From positions 186,001-250,000 of the forward strand of contig CAJQUW010006967.1 in the NCBI GenBank assembly GCA_907163375.1: a stretch of 64,000 nucleotides of DNA, given 5' to 3'. Source of the stretch: Prostheceraeus crozeri. Lineage: Eukaryota; Platyhelminthes; Polycladida; Euryleptidae. Under the pieces are notes generated by a model. It had not been told where the DNA came from and did not search any database. It saw nothing but the letters and a program-made list of their open reading frames with translations. A program made the translations under genes and the position numbers. Of this stretch, positions 24,053 to 32,069 are shown piece by piece. Position 1 is the stretch's first letter; each line of letters starts with the position of its first letter.

Positions 24053-25035
24053 CAAAAAGAATGCGAAGACTGTGAAGTATGTGTGAAAGTATCAAGTTGT
24101 AACTTGAATAATGAATTTTAGATATGCATTTTAGATGTGGTGATTGAGTGTATAAAAAATGGCGACTTTTCTGAGACCGTTATTAAAAATTTATTCCCAA
24201 TTTTTCGGTGTACACCCGAAAAGAAATTATAACTTAATAAGAAATTAATACTTGAAGGCAGAAGTCACCTTTAAGTGATAACGACAGCATATTATCCAAT
24301 TATTTACAGAACGCTACCAGCATTCATATTGTAGCGAGACAGCAGATCAGCTTGTCTACCTCACACTGTAGATTGGCAACAAAGGTGTGTCGCAGTACAT
24401 TGAATTTCTAAAGAGAATGACAACTTTTAAGTCAATAAAAGACATCAAAGTTCATCCAGTCACTCAAATATATTATTACATTTTGTCGGGGATTTGTATT
24501 ATATTATTTCCTTTTTATGTTTTCTTGAGATTGAAATATACAAGCACATTCTGAATATTCGTGAAATTTAGCATGCATCAGCAACTTGAACGATGAGCTG
24601 ATCGAAGCTTAGAAAGCTGTTCGAACATGGTATTCAGCCTTGGCTGAACAAAGATACCGCTGTAAGGTTGATTAGGCCCCTATATATCTTCTTCACAAAT
24701 TACCGCAAATCAAGAAAAAATACATACTCCAATCTTGGGTTTCTCAACTAAGTACTTCGTTACATGAATATTTCATATTGTCTTTCTGTAATGGTCTACC
24801 ACAGAATAAATTTCTAGAAAAAATGCTACTTTCATTTCTTTATGCTCAAACACTTTGTAACTCTCAAGAAGATCTATATAGGAACATTCAATATCAGTGA
24901 AGCATGGTGTGAAAGTATCAAGTTGTAACTTAGTTGAAATTAATACTTGACGGATTAATTGCAGGAAGTTTCATATTGAAATCGATTATTCATGTCAGTT
25001 TACTCTCCTTCACAATCAAAAGTAATATGGTAGTA
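24053..25035. other. Non-coding stretch with short dispersed duplications
   Basis: The phrase GTGTGAAAGTATCAAGTTGT occurs at about 24080 and again at about 24909. The AGAGAATGACAACT motif recurs at about 24413. No gene is visible. Confidence 0.45.
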
Positions 25036-25161
25036 TTGACTACAATAACAACTACAATACAAAACGTTGTTTCAGTTATACGTGTACATGTGCGTTCACA
25101 TCCGCACATGTACACGTATAACTGAAACAACGTTTTGTATTGTAGTTGTTATTATAGTCAA
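25036..25161. repeat. Long near-perfect palindrome
   Basis: Arms of about 59 bp (25036-25094 and about 25103-25161) pair around an 8-nt centre, with essentially one mismatch. The arms contain AAAACGTTGTTTCAGTTATA and ACGTGTACATGTGCG. A second palindrome, CTGGAGCGG-AA-CCGCTCCAG, follows at about 25167. It may be a foldback element. It ends about 360 bp left of the Polinton insertion. Confidence 0.75.
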
Positions 25162-25515
25162 CACAGCTGGAGCGGAACCGCTCCAGACGACACGTGGAGC
25201 GGAGCGGCAAAATTCTGCTGGTTCAGATACCCACCACTTGCCAATTGAATTAGAACTATTGCTTGAATTTACGAAGGAACACTGATGACGTGACACTGAT
25301 CTTGCATTTCAAATTACATTTCCTTGAAAAAGTATGATAGTAGATTGAGCACATAAACTGTATGGCACTAAATATATGCGAATCACTGCTACACAATGAA
25401 TTTAGCTTGATAAAACATCTTGCCAAGGTCAAGAATTTTTTTGACAAAGAAAGAATCAAATCGCTTGTATGTAATAATTTTTATGTTCCCTTAATTTTTT
25501 GTGTCAATGGATATG

Positions 25516-25521
25516 TAAAAC
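25516..25521. repeat. Polinton target-site duplication, left copy
   Basis: TAAAAC, identical to 49648-49653. Polintons duplicate 6 bp on insertion. Confidence 0.95.
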
Positions 25522-26088
25522 AGTAGTAAGCAAAACTCCACTTCTGGACCGCGCAAGATGGCGGCCATCGCTGCGTCCCCCCCCCTCTGGCACGGCAGAG
25601 TGTCGTGGTCGGCCGCCGTGGTGCTTCGTGTCTGAGTCCCCCCCCCCTCTGGAACGACAGAGGTTGTGGTCTGTCGTGGTGTGCCGGCCGGGTGGGTCCA
25701 CGTTCACAACATGTTCGCTGACGTCCCCCCCCCCTCTGCAACGACAGAGTGTGAGACTCGGGTGCGTTGGTCCGACCGCCTGGTTGACGTGGGCGACCGT
25801 CTAGGTTGACGTGGGCGACCGCCAGGATTAGTCTTGAGGCTATAGTGTGTGATGTTTTTGGTGTGTAGCGTCCAAACGAAGCATCGGATGAGAAAACGGA
25901 GGCCAGATTCGGAATCTACGTGAAATTTTGGGTTAGGAAGGATGTTTCCAGCGAAATCGGAGAGAAAAAATTTTCGGCTGACGTCCCCCCCCCCTGGACA
26001 GCTTGCTTCCAGTGGACGGATTTTGTCGTGCGATAGCTCGTTTGAAAGCTAAGAGTGAGACAAATTCAGTGAAAGAATCGGCTTGTTC
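25522..26088 (+). repeat. Polinton left terminal inverted repeat
   Basis: It matches the reverse complement of 49080-49647 from AGTAGTAAGC through GGCTTGTTC, apart from C/G-run lengths. It begins with AG, as is usual for Polintons. It contains three modules of a 9-11 bp C run followed by a small CTCTG-N6-CAGAG hairpin (about 25577-25600, 25638-25662 and 25725-25749), then TTGACGTGGGCGACCG repeated twice near 25785-25825. Open frames in it are by-products of the repeats. Confidence 0.95.
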
Positions 26089-27743
26089 CTATCTGTCTTC
26101 GTTCAAAAGTTAGAGCGGTTACAAGATTTTAGGTCGGAGCTCGCTCACCTGAAAAAATCCTAAGTGTCAGAGTGACTTTGTATGGGTAAAATTTTGAAAA
26201 TTTTCCAAAGTGTGGAATTTCGACCTGGGACCGTCACCAAAACATTTTTCATCAAATTTCACTGACCTCCCCCCCCCCCCCGACAACAATCTTCTAACTT
26301 TGGTTCTAGTGGACGGATTTTGTCTTACAGCTACTCGTTTGAAAGAGGAGAAAAAACTGCTCGACAACATTTTTTGTTGCGAGTCAATCGGACCAGCCGT
26401 TCACAAGTTAGAGCGGTTACAAGATTTTAGGTCGGAGCTCGCTCACCTGAAAAATCCTAAGTGTCAGAGTGACTTTGTATGGATAAAATTTTGAAAATTT
26501 TCCAAAGTGTGGAATTTCGACCTGGGACCGTCACCAAAACATTTTTCATCAAATTTCACTGACCCCCCCCCCCCGACAACAATCTTCTAACTTTGGTTCT
26601 AGTGGACGGATTTTGTCTTACAGCTACTCGTTTGAAAGAGGAGAAAAAACTGCTCGACAACATTTTTCGTTGCGAGTCAATCGGACCAGCCGTTCACAAG
26701 TTAGAGCGGTTACAAGATTTTAGGTCGGAGCTCGCTCACCTGAAAAATCCTAAGTGTCAGAGTGACTTTGTATGGGTAAAATTTTGAAAATTTTCCAAAG
26801 TGTGGAATTTCGACCTGGGACCGTCACCAAAACATTTTTCATCAAATTTCACTGACCTCCCCCCCCCTGGACAGCTAGCTTCTATCTTGGCTTCTAGTGG
26901 ACGGATTTTCTCGTGCAATAGCTCGTTTGAAAGCTAAGAGTGAGACAAATTCAGTGAAAGAATCGGCTTGTTCCTATCTGTCTTCGTTCAAAAGTTAGAG
27001 CGGTTACAAGATTTTAGGTCGGAGCTCGCTCACCTGAAAAAATCCTAAGTGTCAGAGTGACTTTGTATGGGTAAAATTTTGAAAATTTTCCAAAGTGTGG
27101 AATTTCGACCTGGGACCGTCACCAAAACATTTTTCATCAAATTTCACTGACCTCCCCCCCCCCTGGACAGCTAGCTTCTATCTTGGCTTCTAGTGGACGG
27201 ATTTTCTCGTGCAATAGCTCGTTTGAAAGCTAAGAGTGAGACAAATTCAGTGAAAGAATCGGCTTGTTCCTATCTGTCTTCGTTCAAAAGTTAGAGCGGT
27301 TACAAGATTTTAGGTCGGAGCTCGCTCACCTGAAAAAATCCTAAGTGTCAGAGTGACTTTGTATGGGTAAAATTTTGAAAATTTTCCAAAGTGTGGAATT
27401 TCGACCTGGGACCGTCACCAAAACATTTTTCATCAAATTTCACTGACCTCCCCCCCCCTGGACAGCTAGCTTCTATCTTGGCTTCTAGTGGACGGATTTT
27501 CTCGTGCAATAGCTCGTTTGAAAGCTAAGAGTGAGACAAATTCAGTGAAAGAATCGGCTTGTTCCTATCTGTCTTCGTTCAAAAGTTAGAGCGGTTACAA
27601 GATTTTAGGTCGGAGCTCGCTCACCTGAAAAAATCCTAAGTGTCAGAGTGACTTTGTATGGGTAAAATTTTGAAAATTTTCCAAAGTGTGGAATTTCGAC
27701 CTGGGACCGTCACCAAAACATTTTTCATCAAATTTCTCTGAAC
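25983..27743 (+). repeat. Six-unit subterminal tandem array, left end only
   Basis: Units of about 280-298 bp begin at about 25983 (the tail of the inverted repeat), 26263, 26561, 26853, 27149 and 27445, each after a run of 8-14 C. There are two subtypes: units 2-3 carry GACAACAATCTTC and GAAAGAGGAG, while units 1 and 4-6 carry TGGACAGCT and GAAAGCTAAGAG. The last three are nearly identical, which suggests recent amplification. The right end of the element has no such array. Confidence 0.9.
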
Positions 27744-27872
27744 GAGGGGGGGGGAGGTCAGTGAAATTTGATGAAAAATGTTTTGGTTAAGGTCCCAGGT
27801 TGAAATTCGGAAGTTTTAAATTTTTCAAAATTTTCACCACACTGGAGCTCTCACACTTAGGAATTTTTTCAC
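27744..27872 (-). repeat. Inverted, diverged half-unit closing the array
   Basis: Immediately after the last tandem unit the sequence turns back. It is a diverged reverse-complement copy of the second half of the ~295-bp unit (GGGAGGTCAGTGAAATTTGA, then the ATTTTTCAAAATTTTC region), forming a head-to-head junction at about 27740. Confidence 0.8.
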
Positions 27873-28044
27873 TTGTGGCATGTTACATGGACATGTGCTG
27901 GCGGACCAACTTCCCGTGGTCATATGAGAATGGTTCAGGTGTCATATTGTAAAGAATGATGAGACAAATCGTTTGCAACAAACCGGATGTCGCTACGATG
28001 AATACTTTCGGAGATAGAGCCATTTTTAAGTTTTCTTCCGAGCA

Positions 28045-28052
28045 TATATAAA
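28045..28052 (+). promoter_or_regulatory. TATA box of the first left-arm gene
   Basis: TATATAAA lies about 30 bp before a TCACTTCA initiator-like sequence near 28075. A splice donor GAG|GTAAGC follows at 28093/28094. Confidence 0.65.
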
Positions 28053-28139
28053 CCCCCGACAACGTAAGTCTGATCACTTCATCGAAAGACGAGGTAAGCG
28101 ACGGTCGTCGCTCTGAGCTCCCGATATCGGGTGCAAAGG

Positions 28140-28197
28140 ACTCTATCTTTTGAAGTAGGCAAGCTATCTTGCTACTTCAAAGTTTGTATGATAGAGT
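28140..28197 (+). other. CTAT-loop hairpin 1
   Basis: ACTCTATC pairs with GATAGAGT. Inside, TTTGAAGTAG pairs with CTACTTCAAA, then after a bulged G, CAAG pairs with CTTG around a CTAT loop. Confidence 0.75.
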
Positions 28198-28332
28198 TTG
28201 ATAGTGTCTTTACTACTGATAAAATTTTTTAAAAGTAGTATGAGTAGTAAAATGCGGAATTTTTTAAAAATTCTTAATTTTCACTTTTTTCAAAGTTTTA
28301 ACATATAGACTAAGGTTTTCAAGTATCCTGAG

Positions 28333-28356
28333 TTCAAATCTGCTATCAGATTTGAA
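28333..28356 (+). other. CTAT-loop hairpin 2, perfect 10-bp stem
   Basis: TTCAAATCTG and CAGATTTGAA form a perfect stem around CTAT. The CTG-CTAT-CAG centre is repeated in the three ~140-bp repeats downstream. Confidence 0.8.
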
Positions 28357-28640
28357 ATTTAACTAAGTCTAAGGCAGCTTTGAGGGGTTAGATCCCAGCT
28401 ACTGATCACTACCTTTGACTCGGCGTTCCTGTTACCACTTCGGGGCAGTGACAATGATGTCTTCAGCTGTAAAGAGCGGGTATCGGGGAAGATCTCTCAC
28501 TTCCCTAGTGATCGGTACAAGGCCTTCGGGCTGTCGACGGGATCGAGTGCCACTCACTACACTCTTTAGGAATATGACTGTACTACATGATTCCAAACTT
28601 ATACAAATTTCATTATCTTACAGCTAACGATAAATCAGGC

Positions 28641-29831
28641 ATGGCAAACGATAGAAACAGAAAGTATCATATCAAAATGTGTGTGTGCGGTCGTATAAAT
28701 CGCAGTGCGGACGCCAAGGCTCACGTCAAGAAGGCGGGCACCGGCCACATGATTGTCTTGAATAGGGTTGCGTGCGTGAAGTGTAGAGTGCTGAAGGGTG
28801 ATGAGGATGAGGCGCGTTTCTACAGAGTGCATGCTGACTGTAGTGGTGGTTTAGTGACTGATTTGAGATTTACACAGTTGATTGTGGAAGAGAGGGAGCG
28901 AATGTTGGCGAATGTTGCGAATGTTGTTGAGAATGTTGTTGAGAATGTTGTTGAGAATGTTGTTGAGAATGATGAGTTGGCGAGAGCGGTTGCGTCGTTG
29001 GAGGGTGAGATTGAGCAGCGGAAGAGAGTGCTTGAGAGTGATGATGAGGATGATGTGGATTTAGATAGGGAGCGTGTGAGGAAGCGTGTGAGGAAGTTGA
29101 GCTCTTCGTCATCGGAGGTGTCCAACATCGTCATCACCGACCCCCCGAAGAGCTCATCTTCCCCAAAAGTGAAGAGTGGTGGGATTCGTGTGCAGTCGGC
29201 GAGGTGGTTGAAGGATGAAGAGAAGAGACATGTTTCGCAGCAGATGGCGCATGAGTTGTTAGTGAATAAGTTTGAGAGTTTGAAGAAAGTGAAGGATGAA
29301 GTTGTGAAGGAGTTGGATGAGTTGAAAAAGAAGGATTTGAAGTCGAAGGAGGTGGCGGATGAAAACATTAGAATGAGGCGTTGTGTGACTGATTTGAAGA
29401 ATAAGACGCGAGAGTTGGAAGAGAAGAATGATGCGTGTGAGAAGAGGGCGAGTGCTGCGGAGAGAAGAATGAGAGATGCAGAGGCGAAGTTTGAGGAGAT
29501 GATGAAGGAGATGAGTGTGTTGAGAGCGAGGAATGTTGAGTTGGAGAGGACTGTGGCTCGGCGGGGTGATGAGAGGCAGGCGTGTGAGAAGTTGGAGCGC
29601 ATGAGGGATGAGTGGGAACGTGTGAATGAGGATCGTTTGTTTGAATTTCACATCCCTATTCGGGACAATCATTTGGCCGGCGAAGTACTCGTCAATCAAA
29701 GTCTCGACGAGTCCATCCTATGTTACAATGGTCATCCCACGAAAAAGTGTCTCCATGCCAGCCTGAGAATGCGCGGCCATCTACACAAATTTTCGATTCG
29801 GAAACGCGCGAGACTACCTAAGGATGACTAA
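28641..29831 (+). CDS. Zinc-binding/coiled-coil protein of unknown function (Polinton left arm)
   Basis: Encodes 396 residues from the first ATG after a splice acceptor (28623). The N-terminus has paired cysteines (CVCG at about 14-17 and CVKC at 45-48) that could bind zinc. Four copies of a VVEN-type repeat follow (GAGAATGTTGTT units, about 28923-28970), then an acidic/serine-rich stretch with basic patches (RKRVRK), then a long charged coiled coil at roughly residues 200-345, and a basic tail. The plus strand is strongly purine-rich through most of the gene. A 61-bp candidate intron (29836-29896) lies in the 3' UTR, and a histone-type stem-loop follows at 29949. No homologue was recognised. 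A DNA- or RNA-binding scaffold is a guess. Confidence 0.7.
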   Translation: MANDRNRKYHIKMCVCGRINRSADAKAHVKKAGTGHMIVLNRVACVKCRVLKGDEDEARFYRVHADCSGGLVTDLRFTQLIVEERERMLANVANVVENVVENVVENVVENDELARAVASLEGEIEQRKRVLESDDEDDVDLDRERVRKRVRKLSSSSSEVSNIVITDPPKSSSSPKVKSGGIRVQSARWLKDEEKRHVSQQMAHELLVNKFESLKKVKDEVVKELDELKKKDLKSKEVADENIRMRRCVTDLKNKTRELEEKNDACEKRASAAERRMRDAEAKFEEMMKEMSVLRARNVELERTVARRGDERQACEKLERMRDEWERVNEDRLFEFHIPIRDNHLAGEVLVNQSLDESILCYNGHPTKKCLHASLRMRGHLHKFSIRKRARLPKDD

Positions 29832-29931
29832 CTTGGTAAGTGAAAAAGTAAATAAGATAGTATATCCTATTCTAACACATATCATTTTCATTGCAGATCT
29901 TTGCCCGCCTTCACCACCCCATCACGTCACT

Positions 29932-30074
29932 CCCGAGAACGAACCATCGGCTCTCTTAAGGGCCACCTAGGGGCAAGACATGATAGAACCTCCACGCGGT
30001 TTGCCCTGGGCAGTCTTCGGACTGGCGAATACTATCATTAAGTTGAATCTGCTATCAGTCAACTTGAACGTTGC
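29932..30074 (+). repeat. 140-bp 3'-end repeat, copy 1
   Basis: It starts CCCGAGAACGAACCATCGG and contains the stem-loop (29949-29964), a CAAGACA box, and a terminal AAGTTGA...TCAACTT hairpin with a CTG-CTAT-CAG centre. It follows the coiled-coil gene and precedes the TATA box of the next gene. It is almost identical to copies 2 and 3. Confidence 0.9.
29949..29964 (+). terminator. Histone-type 3' stem-loop, copy 1
   Basis: GGCTCT-CTTA-AGGGCC fits the histone stem consensus GGCYYT/ARRGCC with a 4-nt loop. It is followed by ACC and, 9 nt after the stem, by CAAGACA, similar in sequence and place to the sea-urchin histone downstream element CAAGAAAGA. The loop (CTTA) differs from the usual TTTC/TTTA. 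No AATAAA is nearby. Confidence 0.6.
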
Positions 30075-30089
30075 GTCGCGTTAGAGGGG

Positions 30090-30097
30090 TATATAAA
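30090..30097 (+). promoter_or_regulatory. TATA box of the second left-arm gene
   Basis: TATATAAA, 31 bp before the ATG at 30129. Repeated TTTCA motifs lie at the expected start site, so the 5' UTR would be very short. Confidence 0.75.
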
Positions 30098-30128
30098 CCA
30101 CTGCCTCTCATTTCATTTCATTTCAATC

Positions 30129-30395
30129 ATGCAGACGCCGAACAGTCAAGTCAGCTCTCCTCGCGGACCGCAGTTAAGGCCGCGAAATTTATTTAATGAA
30201 TTTGCTAGAATAGAGGAGCAAGACAGAGTTTTTAATAATCTTGCTCGGATTGGCAATCCGATGACAGCAACTGCTGTCAATCCAACGGAATGGCGCTACA
30301 TTCCACTCTATACTCACATGCCAGTTAGTGTGGAAGTCGACAGTGCTACCAAAGAGAGAGTCTTTGACTCTCTCAGCAGAATTGGTAGGCTGTAG
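30129..30395 (+). CDS. Small protein with duplicated RVFxxLxRIG motif (Polinton)
   Basis: Encodes 88 residues with no recognised family. It has an internal echo: DRVFNNLARIGNP in the middle and ERVFDSLSRIGRL at the very end, with a related FNEFARIEEQ before the first. These look like repeated short amphipathic helices or docking motifs. The start follows a TATA box by 31 bp, and a histone-type stem-loop begins 28 nt after the stop, so it sits in a compact transcription unit like its neighbours. It is probably an early accessory protein of the element, by position only. Confidence 0.65.
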   Translation: MQTPNSQVSSPRGPQLRPRNLFNEFARIEEQDRVFNNLARIGNPMTATAVNPTEWRYIPLYTHMPVSVEVDSATKERVFDSLSRIGRL

Positions 30396-30405
30396 GATGA
30401 CGACT

Positions 30406-30544
30406 CCCGAGAACGAACCATCGGCTCTCTTAAGGGCCACCATGGGGCAAGACATGATAGAACCTCCTCGCGGTTTGCCCTGGGCAGTCTTCGGACTGGC
30501 GAATACTATCATTAAGTTGAATCTGCTATCAGTCAACTTGAACA
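30406..30544 (+). repeat. 140-bp 3'-end repeat, copy 2
   Basis: Nearly identical to copy 1 and copy 3 from CCCGAGAACG to CAACTTGAAC. Its distal hairpin AAGTTGA-AT-CTG-CTAT-CAG-TCAACTT is at 30514-30539. Confidence 0.9.
30423..30438 (+). terminator. Histone-type 3' stem-loop, copy 2
   Basis: Same 6-bp stem and CTTA loop, then ACCATGGGG and CAAGACA (30448-30454). It begins 28 nt after the stop of the 88-residue gene, the distance typical of replication-dependent histone genes. Confidence 0.62.
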
Positions 30545-30611
30545 TTATGCAGTCGATTGCTATCCCTGAAGCATTCTGATTCGCTGTTGAGCAATTCATT
30601 GTTGAAAACCC

Positions 30612-30619
30612 TATATAAG
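30612..30619 (+). promoter_or_regulatory. TATA box of the third left-arm gene
   Basis: TATATAAG, with a TCATTCA initiator-like site about 30 bp downstream and the ATG at 30660. Confidence 0.75.
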
Positions 30620-30659
30620 CCAGAAGATTGTAGCGCTTCTCATTCAATTTGAAGTCACG

Positions 30660-30911
30660 ATGGAAGCGACATCTGCCGACAATATTCCCGTCTTCACTGA
30701 TGAAGACAACGGTATTCCCGAGTTCGTCATCCTCGACGAGTGGGATGAGGATGAGAAGAAGGGGAAGATCAAGAGGATCGTTTGGACGGATGAGGTGTGG
30801 ACTCCAAATACCACTCGCATCCGAAAGGTGCCAGATGCACCACCACGGCTTAGGCGGTATAGGGTATACGAGAACCTAAGCGTCATACCCATTGACTATT
30901 CCAGTCAATAG
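30660..30911 (+). CDS. Small acidic protein (Polinton)
   Basis: Encodes 83 residues, acidic in the first half (VFTDEDNGIPEFVILDEWDE) and basic near the C-terminus (RIRKVP, RLRRYR), with two tryptophans in VWTDEVW-like context. No family was recognised. It lies 48 bp from its TATA box to the ATG and 31 nt from stop to the histone-type stem-loop, which repeats the layout of the 88-residue gene just upstream. Either could modulate host or element transcription, but nothing in the sequence proves that. Confidence 0.62.
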   Translation: MEATSADNIPVFTDEDNGIPEFVILDEWDEDEKKGKIKRIVWTDEVWTPNTTRIRKVPDAPPRLRRYRVYENLSVIPIDYSSQ

Positions 30912-30924
30912 TCAAATTCACGTC

Positions 30925-31067
30925 CCCGAGAACGAACCATCGGCTCTCTTAAGGGCCACCATGGGGCAAGACATGATAGAACCTCCTCGCGGTTTGCCCT
31001 GGGCAGTCTTCGGACTGGCGAATACTATCATTAAGTTGAATCTGCTATCAGTCAACTTGAACGTTGC
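30925..31067 (+). repeat. 140-bp 3'-end repeat, copy 3
   Basis: It matches copy 1 through GAACGTTGC. It follows the third small gene. About 340 bp without a gene follows it. Confidence 0.9.
30942..30957 (+). terminator. Histone-type 3' stem-loop, copy 3
   Basis: GGCTCT-CTTA-AGGGCC, then ACCATGGGG and CAAGACA. It begins 31 nt after the stop of the 83-residue gene. Confidence 0.62.
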
Positions 31068-31404
31068 AAATGAAGTTCGGTGTAATACTTCCTTTCGACG
31101 GGCGTTCCTGTAAAGGGCGGCGGTGAAACCCGTAGCTATGTATACCGCAAGGGACATTCGGCAATGGTCAATCTTGTTAAACCTCTCTGCGTCATGTTTG
31201 CAAGTGATTGCCTCTGTCTCAACGTAGCATGCATTCGCGTCAGGGCGACATTTAGCCAACTGTCGAAGGTTGCCTAAAACTTTCCATTGCATACGTTATG
31301 AGAACCATGAGTTCTACCTGTCTCTATCAATGAGACGAATTGATGAATGGAATGAAATGGGAGGACACTCACGCGCCACACGCAACATAACACACTTCTC
31401 TCTT
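31068..31404. other. Polinton non-coding spacer
   Basis: No gene with support. It is GC-richer near 31090-31160 and shares only a short GGCGTTCCTGT phrase with the intron at 28422. A minus-strand open frame crossing copy 3 of the 140-bp repeat is rejected. Confidence 0.5.
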
Positions 31405-32019
31405 CCGTAGTCTAACAAGCTCTTTACACATGGATCGCAGTCGATTGCTATCCCTGTATCAGAAGTGTAAGCTATCTTAATTTATTTGACACTATTTTAT
31501 CTACCATCATCGTCCATATGAAATGTTTTTAGATTTACAAGTTAGACTAAGCGTGCTACTATTTCCAAATGAAAAAGTATACATGGTTAAATCATCCACT
31601 TAAGCCCATCCGTAGTCTAACAAGCTCTTTACACATGGATCGCAGTCGATTGCTATCCCTGTATCAGAAGTGTAAGCTATCTTAATTTATTTGACACTAT
31701 TTTATCTACCATCATCGTCCATATGAAATGTTTTTAGATTTACAAGTTAGACTAAGCGTGCTACTATTTCCAAATGAAAAAGTATACATGGTTAAATCAT
31801 CCACTTAAGCCCATCCGTAGTCTAACAAGCTCTTTACACATGGATCGCAGTCGATTGCTATCCCTGTATCAGAAGTGTAAGCTATCTTAATTTATTTGAC
31901 ACTATTTCATCTACCATCATCGTCCATATGAAATGTTATAAGATTTACAAGTTAAACTAAGCGTGCTACTATTTCCAAATGAAAAAGTATACATGGTTAA
32001 ATTATTCACTAAAACCCCA
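31405..32019 (+). repeat. Three tandem copies of a 205-bp repeat
   Basis: Units start CCGTAGTCTAACAAGC at 31405, 31610 and 31815. The first two are nearly identical and the third has a few changes. Each contains ATCGCAGTCGATTGCTATCC (also found near 30547) and a TAAG-CTAT-CTTA hairpin (31468-31479, 31673-31684 and 31878-31889) inside an AGTGT...ACACT pair. No coding frame runs through the units. A replication, packaging or regulatory role is possible. Confidence 0.9.
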
Positions 32020-32055
32020 TTCAAGTAAGTCAGTATGAAAGCAAAGATAATACGA

Positions 32056-32069
32056 AATAAACATTTATT
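32056..32069. terminator. Two-way poly(A) signal
   Basis: AATAAA on the plus strand at 32056-32061 and on the minus strand at 32064-32069. The minus copy overlaps the stop codon of the 145-residue gene. Confidence 0.6.

Larger units (their letters stand above)
28094..28623 (+). other. Probable 5'-UTR intron with structured elements
   Basis: Donor GTAAGC at 28094 and acceptor ATCTTACAG ending at 28623 would join a short non-coding exon to the ATG at 28641. The interval holds two strong CTAT-loop hairpins (28140-28197 and 28333-28356). It also holds a GC-rich block (28400-28560) with two TTCG tetraloop-like motifs and an 8-bp long-range pairing, GATCACTA with TAGTGATC. It may carry an intronic RNA. 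Confidence 0.5.

Noticed and set aside
25481-26787. Proline- or glycine-rich frames in the left terminal repeat and the tandem array (and their mirror at 49414-49663)
   Set aside because: Produced by C/G runs and tandem units, with different frames in each copy and no start context.
27883-28077. 64-codon minus-strand frame with a hydrophobic middle
   Set aside because: It overlaps the TATA box and first exon of the rightward gene and has no promoter or poly(A) signal of its own.
28820-29602. 260-codon open frame on the minus strand
   Set aside because: It is the antisense of the purine-rich coiled-coil gene. Its serine/phenylalanine-rich product and lack of a promoter fit a composition artefact.
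29932-31067. Idea that host histone genes had been captured
   Set aside because: Only the 3'-end signal resembles histone genes. None of the nearby proteins has a histone fold or tail.
30189-31292. Two minus-strand frames sharing a repeated peptide (SPKTAQGKPRGGSIMSCP type)
   Set aside because: The shared part is the antisense of the 140-bp 3'-end repeats, which are better explained as RNA 3'-end signals on the plus strand.
31405-32019. Tandem 205-bp units considered as a CRISPR array
   Set aside because: Units are uniform over their full length with no short repeats alternating with unique spacers, and the sequence is animal DNA.
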